DNA from: CAWEYO01 sp963813315
GTDB lineage: Bacteria > Pseudomonadota > Alphaproteobacteria > Rhizobiales > Rhizobiaceae
DNA length: 64,000 nt
Assembly: GCA_963813315.1 (NCBI GenBank)
Contig: CAWEYO010000003.1
Location: 105,573-169,572, forward strand
Direction: 5' to 3'
In this document: positions 9,767-18,352 of the stretch, piece after piece
Layout of the letters: each line of letters starts with the position of its first letter
How positions within the stretch are numbered: position 1 is the stretch's first letter
Program-made: the position numbers and the translations under genes
The notes under the pieces: model-generated
Databases searched by the model: none
Told to the model about the DNA's origin: nothing
The model's input: only the letters and a program-made list of their open reading frames with translations

Positions 9767-10582
9767 ATGTCGGTCATGCGCGTCCTTCCCACGACCTTTT
9801 TCGGCCTGCTGCTGTCGCTCGCAGTCGAGACATCGGCCTTTGCATCGGCCACCGGCTGGCTGCAAGTGCAGGGCGCGCGAATCCGCCTCGTGACCGCCGG
9901 GATGCCGGACGCCGGAGGCGAACTGAAGGGCGTGTTGGAAATCGACCTCCAGCCGGGCTGGAAGACATATTGGCGCGATCCGGGTGACGCGGGCGTACCC
10001 CCGCAAATCGACATTTCGGCAAGCCCGAACATCGCCGCCGCCGAAATGGATTTTCCCGCGCCGGAGCGTTTCGACGACGGCTACACGAAATGGGCCGGCT
10101 ATAAACATCCGGTCGCCTTTCCCGTCAGCTTCAAGCTGAAATCACCCGGCGTGACTGCAATGATCGATGCCAGCGTTTTTGTCGGCATTTGCGAGACGAT
10201 CTGCATTCCCGTCCAGGGGCGGTTCACGCTCGATCCTGCCAGCGATCCGGACAATCCCGATGATGCGGCCCTGGTAGCGGCCGCGCGCGAAGCCCTTCCC
10301 GATCCCGAGCAACCAGGGTTCGGCGTGACAACGCTGCCGGGGGACGGCAAGGCGCTTACTGTCGAAGCGATCTTTCCGGGTGACGCGACCAAAGCCGAAT
10401 TTTTCATCGCCGGTGAACAGGGATACATGTTTGGGACGCCGGAACGCGTGAGCAAGGAGGGCAAGGTGATTTTCGCCGTACCGATCCTCGACCGGCCAGC
10501 AGCGCTTCCCTCGCAAGGAGCGTTGCACTATACGCTTGCGACGCCCGCCGGTGCGGTCAAAGGAACCCTGCCCTTCCCGTAA
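9767..10582 (+). CDS. Exported protein with DsbD N-terminal (DsbC/D-like) domain
   Basis: The 271-residue product has an N-terminal signal peptide (MSVMRVLPTTFFGLLLSLAV, cleavage after TSAFASA), so it is periplasmic. The body matches the alpha domain seen at the N-terminus of DsbD-type reductases: GELKGVLEIDLQPGWKTYWR near residue 50, and a pair of cysteines in VGICETICIPVQG near 142-146. Unlike DsbD it lacks the membrane and thioredoxin domains. A role in periplasmic thiol or copper handling is inference. The start at 9767 is preferred over an upstream ATG at 9683 because it begins the signal peptide. A peroxiredoxin gene follows 87 bases downstream. Confidence 0.8.
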   Translation: MSVMRVLPTTFFGLLLSLAVETSAFASATGWLQVQGARIRLVTAGMPDAGGELKGVLEIDLQPGWKTYWRDPGDAGVPPQIDISASPNIAAAEMDFPAPERFDDGYTKWAGYKHPVAFPVSFKLKSPGVTAMIDASVFVGICETICIPVQGRFTLDPASDPDNPDDAALVAAAREALPDPEQPGFGVTTLPGDGKALTVEAIFPGDATKAEFFIAGEQGYMFGTPERVSKEGKVIFAVPILDRPAALPSQGALHYTLATPAGAVKGTLPFP

Positions 10583-10669
10583 TCTTCACCGGATTCGCAG
10601 GTTGCCGATGCGGCTCGAAGCCGATAGGCATCGAGGAACAAAGGTCCCCGAATCGATCTTCAGAGGTGA

Positions 10670-11158
10670 ATGATGACCATTTCCGTTGGACAGAAGCTTC
10701 CCGACACGACGTTCAAGATCATGACCGACGACGGGGCCAGGGACGTCACCACGACGGAATTTTTCTCAGGCAAAAAGGTTGTGCTGTTTGGTGTCCCGGG
10801 GGCATTCACTCCTACTTGCAGCAACAACCACCTGCCGGGCTACCTGGAAAACCATGACGCCATCCTCGCCCGCGGCGTGGACAGGATCGCCGTGGTGGCG
10901 GTGAACGACCATCACGTGATGGCGGCCTGGTCGCGCTTCACCGGCGGCGAGGGCAGGATCGAGTTCCTCGCCGATGGCAATGGCGATTTCGTCAAGGCGT
11001 TGGGGCTGGACGCCGACTTGAGCGTTGCGGGCATGGGGCTGCGATCAAGGCGCTTCTCCATGATTGTCGAGGACGGCGCTGTGAAGGCTCTCAACGTGGA
11101 AGACAGACCGGGTCAAGCGGTCGAGTCCGGCGCGGCAAAGATCTTGGAGCAGCTTTGA
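10670..11158 (+). CDS. Peroxiredoxin, Prx5/AhpC-TSA type (single Cys)
   Basis: 162 residues, cytosolic. The peroxidatic cysteine sits in GVPGAFTPTCSNNHLPGY (near residue 50), the standard Prx5 signature with Pro, Thr and Cys in place. This is the only cysteine in the protein, so it is a 1-Cys enzyme that needs an external thiol such as glutathione/glutaredoxin for turnover. Start codons at 10670 and 10673 are adjacent; GAGGTG just upstream is a good ribosome binding site. It probably reduces H2O2 or organic peroxides. Confidence 0.9.
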   Translation: MMTISVGQKLPDTTFKIMTDDGARDVTTTEFFSGKKVVLFGVPGAFTPTCSNNHLPGYLENHDAILARGVDRIAVVAVNDHHVMAAWSRFTGGEGRIEFLADGNGDFVKALGLDADLSVAGMGLRSRRFSMIVEDGAVKALNVEDRPGQAVESGAAKILEQL

Positions 11159-11159
11159 T

Positions 11160-11345
11160 CGGCGGGGCTCAGGCGCTTGTGATTGGCCGAAGCCCTCCCG
11201 CATCGACATCCTCGGGCTTGAGCCCTTAGGACCCATGCCGGAACGCTCATCGTGGGCGAGGCAGTTGGCACTCGGGACCGCCGCTCAACGCCGCCATGTT
11301 CAGGCATGGATCCCAGGGCCTTCGCTGCGCTTCGGCTCCGCCGTG
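11160..11345. repeat. Intergenic repeat, family C copy 1
   Basis: The stretch between the peroxiredoxin and rnhA stops is a composite repeat. Bases 11162-11240 (CTCAGGCGCTTGTGATTGGC, then CATCCTCGGGCTTGAGCCC and CCATGCCGGA) match the reverse complement of about 48640-48720. The remainder (GGCATGGATCCCAGGGCCTT, then GCGCTTCGGCTCCGCCGTGGG) contains further short inverted arms around GGATCCCA/TGGGATGA. Placed between convergent genes it may also end transcription. No coding potential is seen. Confidence 0.75.
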
Positions 11346-11387
11346 GGATGACGAAGAGAGAGGGCGTTTGCACTTTTCGGACCTGCG

Positions 11388-11879
11388 TCAGCCCCTCTTT
11401 GTTGCACGCGGCACGATTCCCACGGGCGCGGGTTCCTTTTTCTGAGGCTTGAACGGCGCCATGCCGAGCCGTGCCAGTTCGTCCGCGCGCTCGTTCTCGG
11501 GATGCCCGGCGTGGCCCTTCACCCAATGCCAAGTCACCTTGTGCCGCTTCCTCGCCTCGTCGAGCGCCTGCCACAGGTCTGCATTCTTCACCGGCTTTTT
11601 CGCAGCCGTTTTCCAGCCGTTCCGCTTCCAGCTCTCGATCCAGCCGCCGATGCCATCCTTGACGTAATTGCTGTCGGTGTAGAGGTCGACGTTGCAAGGT
11701 TCCTTCAACGCACCCAGGCCCGCGATTGCCGCCATCAGTTCCATGCGGTTGTTGGTCGTATCGGCCTCACCGCCGGACAGCTCCCTTGTGATCCCGTTGA
11801 ACCGCAGGATTGTGCCCCAGCCGCCGGGTCCCGGATTGCCGGAACACGCACCGTCGGTGAAAATCTCGACCCGCTTCAT
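11388..11879 (-). CDS. rnhA: Ribonuclease HI
   Basis: 163 residues. It cleaves the RNA strand of RNA-DNA hybrids. The four carboxylates of the active site are present: Asp in IFTDGACSGNPGPGGWG (residue 8), Glu in NRMELMAAI (near 48), Asp in LYTDSNYVKDGI (near 70) and Asp in NERADELAR (near 134), together with the HWVKGHAGHP loop. The ATG at 11877-11879 overlaps the thrB stop (ATGA), so the two are translationally coupled. It is the last gene of the long minus-strand run that starts with coxB. Confidence 0.95.
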   Translation of the reverse strand: MKRVEIFTDGACSGNPGPGGWGTILRFNGITRELSGGEADTTNNRMELMAAIAGLGALKEPCNVDLYTDSNYVKDGIGGWIESWKRNGWKTAAKKPVKNADLWQALDEARKRHKVTWHWVKGHAGHPENERADELARLGMAPFKPQKKEPAPVGIVPRATKRG

Positions 11880-12856
11880 GCGGAGCGGCCCGCAACTGCG
11901 AGGCCATATTCCGCCGCCGAGCCGATCCGGCGATGGAAGCGCATGCGCCGGACGTATTCCATTGGATCTTTCTTCACGACGAGGCTTCCCGCCGGCACCG
12001 TCAGCCAATCGTGGAGCCGCGTCAGCATGAAACGCAGCGCCGCCCCCCTTGCCAGCACAGGCAGCGCCTGCGCTTCATCGCGGGAGAGCGGCCTCACCGC
12101 ACAATAGCCGTTGAGCAGCGCCATGCCCTTGGTGTGGTTGAACGAATGGTCCTTCTCGAAGCACCAGGCATTCAGGCAGACTGCCACGTCGTAAGCGAAA
12201 AGGTCGGTGCAGGCGAAGTAGAAATCGATCAACCCAGAAAGACGGTTTCCGAGGAAGAAGACGTTGTCCGGAAAAAGATCCGCGTGGATGACGCCCTTGG
12301 GAAGATGCGCGGGCCAGTTTGCTTCAAGAAACGCAAGATCGGCTTCCGTCTCCGCCGCAAATCCAGGCTCCACTTCGTCGGCCCGCTCGCGCGATCCGTT
12401 CCAGAGCGGCCGCCAGCCATCGACGCTGAGCGCATTGCGGCGCGTCAGCGGGAAATCCTCTCCCGCCAGATGCATGGCGGCGAGTGCGGCGCCGACCGCG
12501 CGGCAGTGCTCGACCGTGGGCCGCCGCATCCACATGCCTTCCAGAAAGGTGACGATGGCTGCCGGCCGGCCGGCAAGTTCCCCGATCGCAGTGCCGGTCT
12601 TCTGCTTCACAGGCAGGGGACAGGTGATGCCCCTGCCCTGCAGGTGCTGCATGAGGTTCACGAAGAACGGCAGATCGTCGCGGTTCACCCGCTTCTCATA
12701 GAGGGTGAGGATGTACGACCCGCTCGAAGCGTGAAGCAGGAAGTTCGAGTTCTCCACACCTTCGGCGATGCCCTTGTAGGACAAGAGCTCGCCTATATCG
12801 TAGTTTCTGAGAAAAGCGCCGAGTTCGATTTCGGAAATATCCGTGTAGACCGCCAT
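11876..12856 (-). CDS. thrB: Homoserine kinase (APH-fold ThrB)
   Basis: 326 residues of the aminoglycoside-phosphotransferase-fold homoserine kinase used by alphaproteobacteria, unrelated to the GHMP-type ThrB of E. coli. It phosphorylates homoserine for threonine synthase. The N-terminus AVYTDISEIELGAFLRNYD, the nucleotide loop GVENSNFLL, the catalytic HADLFPDNVFF (near 195) and the metal-binding LIDFYFACTD (near 212) are all present. It follows ispH with its ATG immediately after the ispH stop and overlaps rnhA by four bases. The ispH-thrB-rnhA order is conserved in rhizobia (from memory). Confidence 0.95.
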   Translation of the reverse strand: MAVYTDISEIELGAFLRNYDIGELLSYKGIAEGVENSNFLLHASSGSYILTLYEKRVNRDDLPFFVNLMQHLQGRGITCPLPVKQKTGTAIGELAGRPAAIVTFLEGMWMRRPTVEHCRAVGAALAAMHLAGEDFPLTRRNALSVDGWRPLWNGSRERADEVEPGFAAETEADLAFLEANWPAHLPKGVIHADLFPDNVFFLGNRLSGLIDFYFACTDLFAYDVAVCLNAWCFEKDHSFNHTKGMALLNGYCAVRPLSRDEAQALPVLARGAALRFMLTRLHDWLTVPAGSLVVKKDPMEYVRRMRFHRRIGSAAEYGLAVAGRSA

Positions 12857-13867
12857 TCAGCGCATTCCATTGACGAAGGCCATGTCCGCCGCCGTCAGCT
12901 CGACATCGCGCAGAACACGCATGACAGGAAAGTCCTCCGTTTCGGTTGCCGTCACAGCAAGTTCGACCGTAACGTCAAAGCGCGCGCGAAAGGCATTGAT
13001 AATCTCGTCAACGATGATTTCGGGCGCGGACGCGCCTGCCGACAGTCCCAGCGTCGCGATGCCGACGATGTCATCCCACGGGATTTCGGCGGCGCGCTGC
13101 ACGAGAAGCGACATCCTTGCGCCGGCCCGCTCCGCAACTTCGACAAGGCGCCTGGAATTTGAGGAATTGGGGGCGCCGACGATGAGGAAAAGATCAGCGC
13201 CGGTGGCCGTTTCCTTCACCGCTTCCTGCCGGTTGGTGGTGGCGTAGCAGATCGATTCGGCGGACGGAGCCTGCATCTGCGGAAAGCGCTTTTGGAGCGC
13301 CCTGACGATGCCGGCAGTGTCTTCGACCGAAAGCGTCGTTTGCGTCACGAACCCAAGCGCCGCCGGGTCGGCCGCAACGAAATTGACGGCATCGGCGTCA
13401 GTTTCTATCAGCGTTACGGCGCCCTCCGGCAGTTGGCCCATCGTGCCGATGACTTCGGGGTGCCCGGCGTGGCCGATGAGAAGAACGTGACGACCGAGCC
13501 GCTGGTGGCGCATCGCCTGCTTGTGGACCTTGGAGACGAGCGGACAGGTGGCGTCCAGATAAAACAGGTTTCGTTCCTCGGCGTCCCGAGGCACGGACTT
13601 CGGCACACCGTGGGCGGAAAACACCACCGGGCAGGTTCGATGCTCGGCGGGAATCTCGCTCAATTCCTCTATGAAGACAGCGCCAAGGTTTTGCAGTCCT
13701 TCGACCACGTACCGGTTGTGCACAATCTCGTGGCGGACATAGACGGGCGCGCCATATTTCTTCAGCGCAAGAACGACGATCTGGATAGCCCTGTCGACGC
13801 CGGCACAGAAGCCGCGCGGCTGGCAAAGGCGGATCGTCAGCGGCGGCTTGGTTGAAGTTGCGTCCAT
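12857..13867 (-). CDS. ispH: 4-hydroxy-3-methylbut-2-enyl diphosphate reductase
   Basis: 336 residues. IspH is the iron-sulfur enzyme that makes IPP and DMAPP in the last step of the MEP pathway. The three cluster cysteines are visible in QPRGFCAGVDRAI, LDATCPLVSKVH and AESICYATTNRQ, and the substrate-binding VFSAHGVP, HPEVIGTMGQ and GAPNSSNSRRL segments are intact. The ATG at 13867 (MDATSTKPPL) is used rather than the longer frame to 13924, because the family starts just before IRLCQPRGFCAG. ispE lies at 43-44 kb. Confidence 0.95.
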   Translation of the reverse strand: MDATSTKPPLTIRLCQPRGFCAGVDRAIQIVVLALKKYGAPVYVRHEIVHNRYVVEGLQNLGAVFIEELSEIPAEHRTCPVVFSAHGVPKSVPRDAEERNLFYLDATCPLVSKVHKQAMRHQRLGRHVLLIGHAGHPEVIGTMGQLPEGAVTLIETDADAVNFVAADPAALGFVTQTTLSVEDTAGIVRALQKRFPQMQAPSAESICYATTNRQEAVKETATGADLFLIVGAPNSSNSRRLVEVAERAGARMSLLVQRAAEIPWDDIVGIATLGLSAGASAPEIIVDEIINAFRARFDVTVELAVTATETEDFPVMRVLRDVELTAADMAFVNGMR

Positions 13868-13920
13868 TCTCTGTAGGTGCTCCCGAGGTAAGCGGAAATG
13901 ATGCGCGGCGTCCCTTGATG

Positions 13921-14682
13921 TCAAGGGCAGGACGTCACGTCATTCGCCTTTCGCCGCCACACCGCGACAACGAGGACACCTGCCAGCGATGCCGCCAGTC
14001 CATACCAGGTGATTGCGTATTGCAGGTGGTTGTTGGGAAAGTCGGTCATCGTCACGCCGCCTCGCGGCAGGCCGCCGGGATTGGGTTTTGCGTCGGCATC
14101 GACGAAGAAAGGCACCAGCCTGTCTCCCTTGGAGAAGCCGCTCTCTTTCGCCATCAGCGCCAAATCCTTCCAGTAGTAGATATTCCTGGCAGGATCGTTG
14201 TTAGGAATCAGAAAGGACGGCTTCACCACGACTGGATTGCGCGCAAGTCCCGTGACCGTGACCACGCCCTTGATCTGGCCATCGGGGCGGCGAGCCGGAT
14301 CCTTCAATTCGAACGGCACGAAACCGCGGTTGACCAGAACGGTCCCGCCTTGCTCCTGAACAAGCGGCGTATAGACGAAATAGCCGACGGCGCCGTCATG
14401 GGTGGCGAAGAAGTGCTGCTCCTTCGCATGATCGTAGATGCCGGTTGCAATCACCGGCCAGTAGTCGACATCCTTGGTCTGGGCAAACAGCTTCATCAGC
14501 CCGCCGATCGGAACGGGCTCGGAATGAACGCGATGGTCGATCTCGGCCAGCAGCGCCTGCTTCCAATAGAGCCGCTGGAGCTGCCACGTGCCGAGGCCGA
14601 GTAGAAGGAAAAATGCCAGGCCGCCAAGCACAACGGCAAGCCATGAAACGCGGCGCGGCGCGGCGTCGACGCTTGCGGGCAT
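13921..14682 (-). CDS. SURF1 family cytochrome oxidase assembly protein
   Basis: 253 residues with the SURF1 layout. One membrane helix near the N-terminus (LAVVLGGLAFFLLLGLGTWQ, with the LGTWQ signature) and one at the C-terminus (about 225-243) flank a periplasmic beta domain. HDGAVGYFVYTPL, VLVNRGFVP and NNHLQYAITWYG are family motifs. SURF1 helps insert heme a into subunit I of the aa3 oxidase. The open frame runs to 15126, but that extension is a shadow of the DUF983 gene; the ATG at 14682 fits. It is five bases downstream of the DUF983 stop. Confidence 0.92.
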   Translation of the reverse strand: MPASVDAAPRRVSWLAVVLGGLAFFLLLGLGTWQLQRLYWKQALLAEIDHRVHSEPVPIGGLMKLFAQTKDVDYWPVIATGIYDHAKEQHFFATHDGAVGYFVYTPLVQEQGGTVLVNRGFVPFELKDPARRPDGQIKGVVTVTGLARNPVVVKPSFLIPNNDPARNIYYWKDLALMAKESGFSKGDRLVPFFVDADAKPNPGGLPRGGVTMTDFPNNHLQYAITWYGLAASLAGVLVVAVWRRKANDVTSCP

Positions 14683-14687
14683 CGCGC

Positions 14688-15074
14688 TCACTCCGGCCTG
14701 TCCCAGCGGCCCTCCGAGGCGCTGTTCGCATATTGCAGCGTGATCAACACGCCCTTGGCGAGCCGCAGCGCGCCAAGGCTCAAACCGAGCGTCAGCGGGA
14801 TCCAGAGGGCAAAATGAACCCAGAGCGGAGGTCCTGCTGAAACCTCCAACCACAGCGCCAACCCTACGACAATGAAACCGATGATCAGGATGACGAAAAC
14901 CGCCGGACCGTCGCCGGCATCTGCGAAGGAATAGTCGAGGCCGCAGACTTCGCACTCCCTCGCGACTGTGATGAAGTTCGAGAACAACCTGCCTCGCCCG
15001 CAACGGGGGCAGTGCCCCTTTAGACCAGCCGCAATCGGCTCGACCGGCGGCCGGGTCATCTTGTCGTTGCTCAT
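14688..15074 (-). CDS. DUF983 membrane protein
   Basis: About 128 residues. An N-terminal zinc-ribbon-like region has two CxxC pairs (CPRCGRG and CEVCGLDY), followed by two membrane helices (VFVILIIGFIVVGLALWLEV and WVHFALWIPLTLGLSLGAL). DUF983 proteins sit in cytochrome oxidase operons of alphaproteobacteria, as here between an L,D-transpeptidase and SURF1, but their role is not known. Either ATG at 15095 or 15074 could start it; MSNDKMTRPP at 15074 is preferred because the upstream one would overlap the preceding gene. Confidence 0.85.
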   Translation of the reverse strand: MSNDKMTRPPVEPIAAGLKGHCPRCGRGRLFSNFITVARECEVCGLDYSFADAGDGPAVFVILIIGFIVVGLALWLEVSAGPPLWVHFALWIPLTLGLSLGALRLAKGVLITLQYANSASEGRWDRPE

Positions 15075-15091
15075 CGCTGGTCCTGTACGAT

Positions 15092-15661
15092 TCATGGAGA
15101 GATCTCGATCGGCGTGCCATTGGCAACCATGTCCCAGATCTCGTTCATCTCTTCATCGGTGACGGCAATGCATCCGTTTGTCCAGTCAAACATCTGGAAC
15201 AGCCACGCCCACCAGCCAAGGCCCTTGGACTGGCCGTGGATCATGATCATGCCGCCTGGAGAAACACCCGCCTTGCGCGCCTGTTCCTTGTCCGCTTGGT
15301 TGGGATAGGAAATGTGGATCGATCGTGCGAATGCGCTGTTCGGGTTGCGCCAATCGAGAACATAGCGGCCTTCAGGCGTTCGTTCATCGCCTTCGTGCTG
15401 CTTGTGGCCGACCGGATTGGCGCCGAGCGCTACCGGATAAGTCCGCAGCACCAAGTCATCGGCAAGCAGCTCCATCCGGCGCTCCGACTTGTCCACCCGC
15501 ACGAGGTCGACATCCGCCCCGGCTGCGTGGCCCGCAACCGGCAGCGAAAAGAAAATGGCAGCGAACGCGCTGGCTGCAATGCGATGGCTCGGAGCCCTCC
15601 TGAAAATTCGCCAAGGTTGGCCGCAGATGGCGACTATTGCGCTTCCGCGTCCCCACCACAC
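15092..15661 (-). CDS. L,D-transpeptidase (YkuD domain), exported
   Basis: 189 residues if it begins at the GTG at 15659-15661, which shares one base with the coxC stop (TAGTG). The longer ATG at 15730 would put 24 codons inside coxC. A signal peptide with two basic N-terminal clusters ends near VAGHAAGA. The YkuD catalytic region is intact: MIMIHGQSKGLGWWAWLFQ and DWTNGCIAVTDEEMNEIW, with the nucleophilic Cys in the NGCIAVT motif and the His in MIHG. Such enzymes form 3-3 peptidoglycan crosslinks or attach proteins to peptidoglycan in the periplasm. Its place inside the oxidase operon is unusual. Confidence 0.85.
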   Translation of the reverse strand: MWWGRGSAIVAICGQPWRIFRRAPSHRIAASAFAAIFFSLPVAGHAAGADVDLVRVDKSERRMELLADDLVLRTYPVALGANPVGHKQHEGDERTPEGRYVLDWRNPNSAFARSIHISYPNQADKEQARKAGVSPGGMIMIHGQSKGLGWWAWLFQMFDWTNGCIAVTDEEMNEIWDMVANGTPIEISP

Positions 15662-16542
15662 TAGTGGCCATGCGCCATGGGCGCGCCCCAGGACGCCCAG
15701 ACGTATATGCAAGAGAACAGGAACAACCATACCACGTCAACAAAGTGCCAGTACCAGGCGGCGGCCTCGAAGCCGAAATGATGCTTGGGCGTGAAGTCGC
15801 CGCGCGTCGCGCGAAGCAGGCAGACAGCCAAGAAGATCGTGCCGATGATGACGTGGAACCCATGGAAGCCGGTCGCCATGAAGAAGGTGGCGCCGTAAAT
15901 GGAATCCTTGAAGGTAAACGGTGCGTGGATGTACTCGTAGGCCTGTACCATCGAGAACAGCAGGCCGAGCGCAACCGTCAGGATCAGGCCCGTTACCAAG
16001 CCCTTGCGGTCGTTGTGCAACAGCGCGTGGTGCGCCCAGGTGACTGTCGTGCCGGAAAGCAGGAGGATGATCGTATTGTAAAGCGGCAAGTGGAAAGGAT
16101 CGAGAACCTCGATGCCCTTGGGCGGCCAGACACCCCCCGTGAATTCCGTCCGCGCGATCTGATGGATTTCGTCGGGGAACAGGCTGGCGTCGAAGAAGGC
16201 CCAGAACCACGCGACGAAGAACATCACCTCTGAGGCGATGAACATGATCATGCCGTAGCGCAGATGCAGCGAAACTACTGGAGTGTGGTAGCCTTCACGC
16301 CCTTCCTTGATCGTATCCGACCACCACGAATACATGGTGTAGAGCACGATCAGCAGGCCCATGAAAAACAGCCAGGGACCGGCAAGATTGATGCCGAGGA
16401 GCGGGAATTCGTTGCCCTTCAGGTATTGCATGTATGCGACGCCGCCAATTGCGGTGACGAACGCGCCCATTGAACCTATGAACGGCCAGGGGCTCGGGTC
16501 GACGAGGTGATAGTCGTGATGTTTTGCGTGTGTGTCAGCCAT
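15661..16542 (-). CDS. ctaE: Cytochrome c oxidase subunit III
   Basis: 293 residues with seven predicted membrane helices, the standard subunit III topology. The N-terminal KHHDYHLVDPSPWPFIGSMG, the carboxylate in RYGMIMFIASEVMFF that carries the DCCD-reactive Glu, and the C-terminal WYWHFVDVVWLFLFSCIYVW are canonical. It is part of the aa3 oxidase in the inner membrane. The ATG at 16542 (MADTHAKHHD) is chosen over the frame start at 16596 by homology and because it lies next to the ctaG stop. Confidence 0.95.
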   Translation of the reverse strand: MADTHAKHHDYHLVDPSPWPFIGSMGAFVTAIGGVAYMQYLKGNEFPLLGINLAGPWLFFMGLLIVLYTMYSWWSDTIKEGREGYHTPVVSLHLRYGMIMFIASEVMFFVAWFWAFFDASLFPDEIHQIARTEFTGGVWPPKGIEVLDPFHLPLYNTIILLLSGTTVTWAHHALLHNDRKGLVTGLILTVALGLLFSMVQAYEYIHAPFTFKDSIYGATFFMATGFHGFHVIIGTIFLAVCLLRATRGDFTPKHHFGFEAAAWYWHFVDVVWLFLFSCIYVWASWGAPMAHGH

Positions 16543-16543
16543 T

Positions 16544-17167
16544 TCAGCCCCCGATAGAGTTTGCCGATGCTTTTCCACCTTCGGCCTTTGGCGCAACCGC
16601 CACGGGCTTTTCCTCGTCGATCGGGAAGAAGGTGTAGGAAAGCGTGATCGTCTTCAAATCCTTTAGTTCCGGCACCTTCTCGATGTCGGGGTCTACGTAG
16701 AACACCACCGGCATTTCGCGAGTCTCGCCAGGCTTCAAGCTCGTGTCGGTGAAGCAGAAGCATTCGACTTTGTTGAAATAGGCGCCCGCCATTTCCGGCG
16801 TGACGTTGAACGCGGCGCGTCCGCTGGCGGTCGTCTCAAAAAGATTCGTCGCTGTGTAGCGCGTCTCGGTCGTCTCGCCGACGCGCATCGTCAGCTGGCG
16901 CTCAACCGGTTGGAATTCCCACGGCAAGCCGCCCGATACATTGGCATCGAAGCGCACCGTGATCATGCGGTCGAGAACCCTGTCGGAATACTGCTCGACG
17001 CGTTGCGTCGTGCCGCCGTAGCCGGTCATCTGGCAGAACATCCGATAGAGCGGCACCGCCGCGTACGCCATCCCGACCATGCCTGTAAAAAAGGCTAGGC
17101 ATGCGGCCGCGACCACGCGGTTCTTCCGCAAATTTCCCGGGTTCGTAGGCGGGGGTCGGCTACTCAT
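16544..17167 (-). CDS. ctaG: Cytochrome c oxidase assembly protein CtaG (Cox11)
   Basis: About 207 residues. An N-terminal membrane anchor (VVAAACLAFFTGMVGMAYAA) is followed by a periplasmic beta domain. The copper-binding CFCF in KVECFCFTDTSLKPGE is the key motif of Cox11, which delivers CuB to subunit I. VPLYRMFCQMTGYGGT after the helix is also typical. A GTG at 17179 that overlaps the coxF stop is an alternative start in the same frame, adding four residues. It lies between coxF and coxC in the oxidase operon. Confidence 0.93.
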   Translation of the reverse strand: MSSRPPPTNPGNLRKNRVVAAACLAFFTGMVGMAYAAVPLYRMFCQMTGYGGTTQRVEQYSDRVLDRMITVRFDANVSGGLPWEFQPVERQLTMRVGETTETRYTATNLFETTASGRAAFNVTPEMAGAYFNKVECFCFTDTSLKPGETREMPVVFYVDPDIEKVPELKDLKTITLSYTFFPIDEEKPVAVAPKAEGGKASANSIGG

Positions 17168-17175
17168 CCTGACGC

Positions 17176-17334
17176 TCACATTGTCCTGTCGAAAAGTGCC
17201 GAGCTGAATTTCGCGATGCTGCCCAGATAGACGATGACCACGAAGGCCGCGAGCGCCAGCGCGATTGCCATCGATCGGCTGCGGCGGGCCTTCTTCTGGC
17301 TCTCAGTAAGTGTCACCATTTCCCGATCCTGCAT
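17176..17334 (-). CDS. CoxF-like small membrane protein
   Basis: A 52-residue gene too short for routine detection. The peptide starts MQDREMVTLTESQKKARRSR, then has one hydrophobic segment (about residues 22-41) and ends AKFSSALFDRTM. Size, the single helix and the position between ctaB and ctaG match the small CoxF-type protein of rhizobial oxidase operons. It starts three bases after the ctaB stop. Function is not known; it may stabilise the assembly factors. Confidence 0.8.
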   Translation of the reverse strand: MQDREMVTLTESQKKARRSRSMAIALALAAFVVIVYLGSIAKFSSALFDRTM

Positions 17335-17337
17335 GTC

Positions 17338-18282
17338 TTACGCTCCGGCAAGCACGGCGGACCGCGCGACCAGACTGTCGGCCAGGTAGATCGCGAAGAT
17401 GCCGAAGAGATAGAACAGCGAATAGGCAAACAGCGTCTTGGCCGGTCGCATTTTTGCATCGGCGGCAGACATCGTCAGCACCTTCCAGGCATACCAGACA
17501 AAGCCGGCGCCAAGCACGGCGGCCGCGATCCCGTAAGCGGCGCCCGTGTAGCCGAGAACCCATGGCAGAACTCCGACCGGAGCCACCAGCAAGGCATAGG
17601 CTAAAATCTGGCGTCGGGTCGAGGCATGCCCGGCGACGTTGGGCATCATCGGAATGCCGGCCCGGTCGTAGTCATCTGACTTGAACAGCGCCAGCGCCCA
17701 GAAATGCGGCGGGGTCCACAGGAAGATGATCAGGAAAAGGATCACGCTCTCGAGGCCGATAGTGCCAGTCGCCGCCGCCCAGCCTATCATCGGCGGGAAA
17801 GCTCCTGCCGCGCCGCCGATCACAATATTCTGCGGCGTCGCACGCTTGAGCCACATCGTATAGATGGCGATGTAGAAGAAAATCGTGAAGGCCAGAAGCG
17901 CCGCCGCAAGCCAGTTGACAAGCAAGCCGAGCGTCGCCACGGAAAATCCCGACAGCACAAGGCCAAAGGCAAGCGCTTCGCCCGGTTGAACCCGCCCCGC
18001 GGGAATCGGCCGGCCCGAGGTCCGCGACATCACGGCGTCGATATCTGCGTCGTACCACATGTTGAGCGCACCTGAGGCTCCAGCCCCGACGGCGATCGCC
18101 ACAATGGCGATGACGGCAACAAGCGGGTTAACGGCGACCGGCGTCGCCGCCAGCCCCACGAAGGCAGTGAATACCACCAGGGACATCACTCGCGGCTTTA
18201 GCAGCGCAAGGAAATCGGCCGCCATCGCTTCCGACATGCGAATGCCGGATTCGTCCAGTTGGTTGTTGTGGACCATGGCCAT
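17338..18282 (-). CDS. ctaB: Protoheme IX farnesyltransferase (heme O synthase)
   Basis: 314 residues with about nine membrane helices. It adds a farnesyl group to heme b, making heme O for the aa3 oxidase. The first Asp-rich motif NMWYDADIDAVMSRTSGRP (near 75) and the second loop TPPHFWALALFKSDDYDRAG (near 195) are those of UbiA-family heme O synthases. The start at 18282 (MAMVHNN) is preferred; a second ATG two codons on is possible. Upstream in-frame codons to 18450 cross the coxA end and are not coding. Confidence 0.95.
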   Translation of the reverse strand: MAMVHNNQLDESGIRMSEAMAADFLALLKPRVMSLVVFTAFVGLAATPVAVNPLVAVIAIVAIAVGAGASGALNMWYDADIDAVMSRTSGRPIPAGRVQPGEALAFGLVLSGFSVATLGLLVNWLAAALLAFTIFFYIAIYTMWLKRATPQNIVIGGAAGAFPPMIGWAAATGTIGLESVILFLIIFLWTPPHFWALALFKSDDYDRAGIPMMPNVAGHASTRRQILAYALLVAPVGVLPWVLGYTGAAYGIAAAVLGAGFVWYAWKVLTMSAADAKMRPAKTLFAYSLFYLFGIFAIYLADSLVARSAVLAGA

Positions 18283-18352
18283 CCGTAGGGGTTCCAGTCT
18301 TTCCTGGCCAAGTGCGCCGGCGGGCCGGCGCTCTCGCCAATAGTACGCGCTG

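Noticed and set aside
13921..15126. 401-codon frame that looks like a fusion upstream of SURF1
   Set aside because: The first 148 codons are the DUF983 gene read in another frame; SURF1 starts at 14682.
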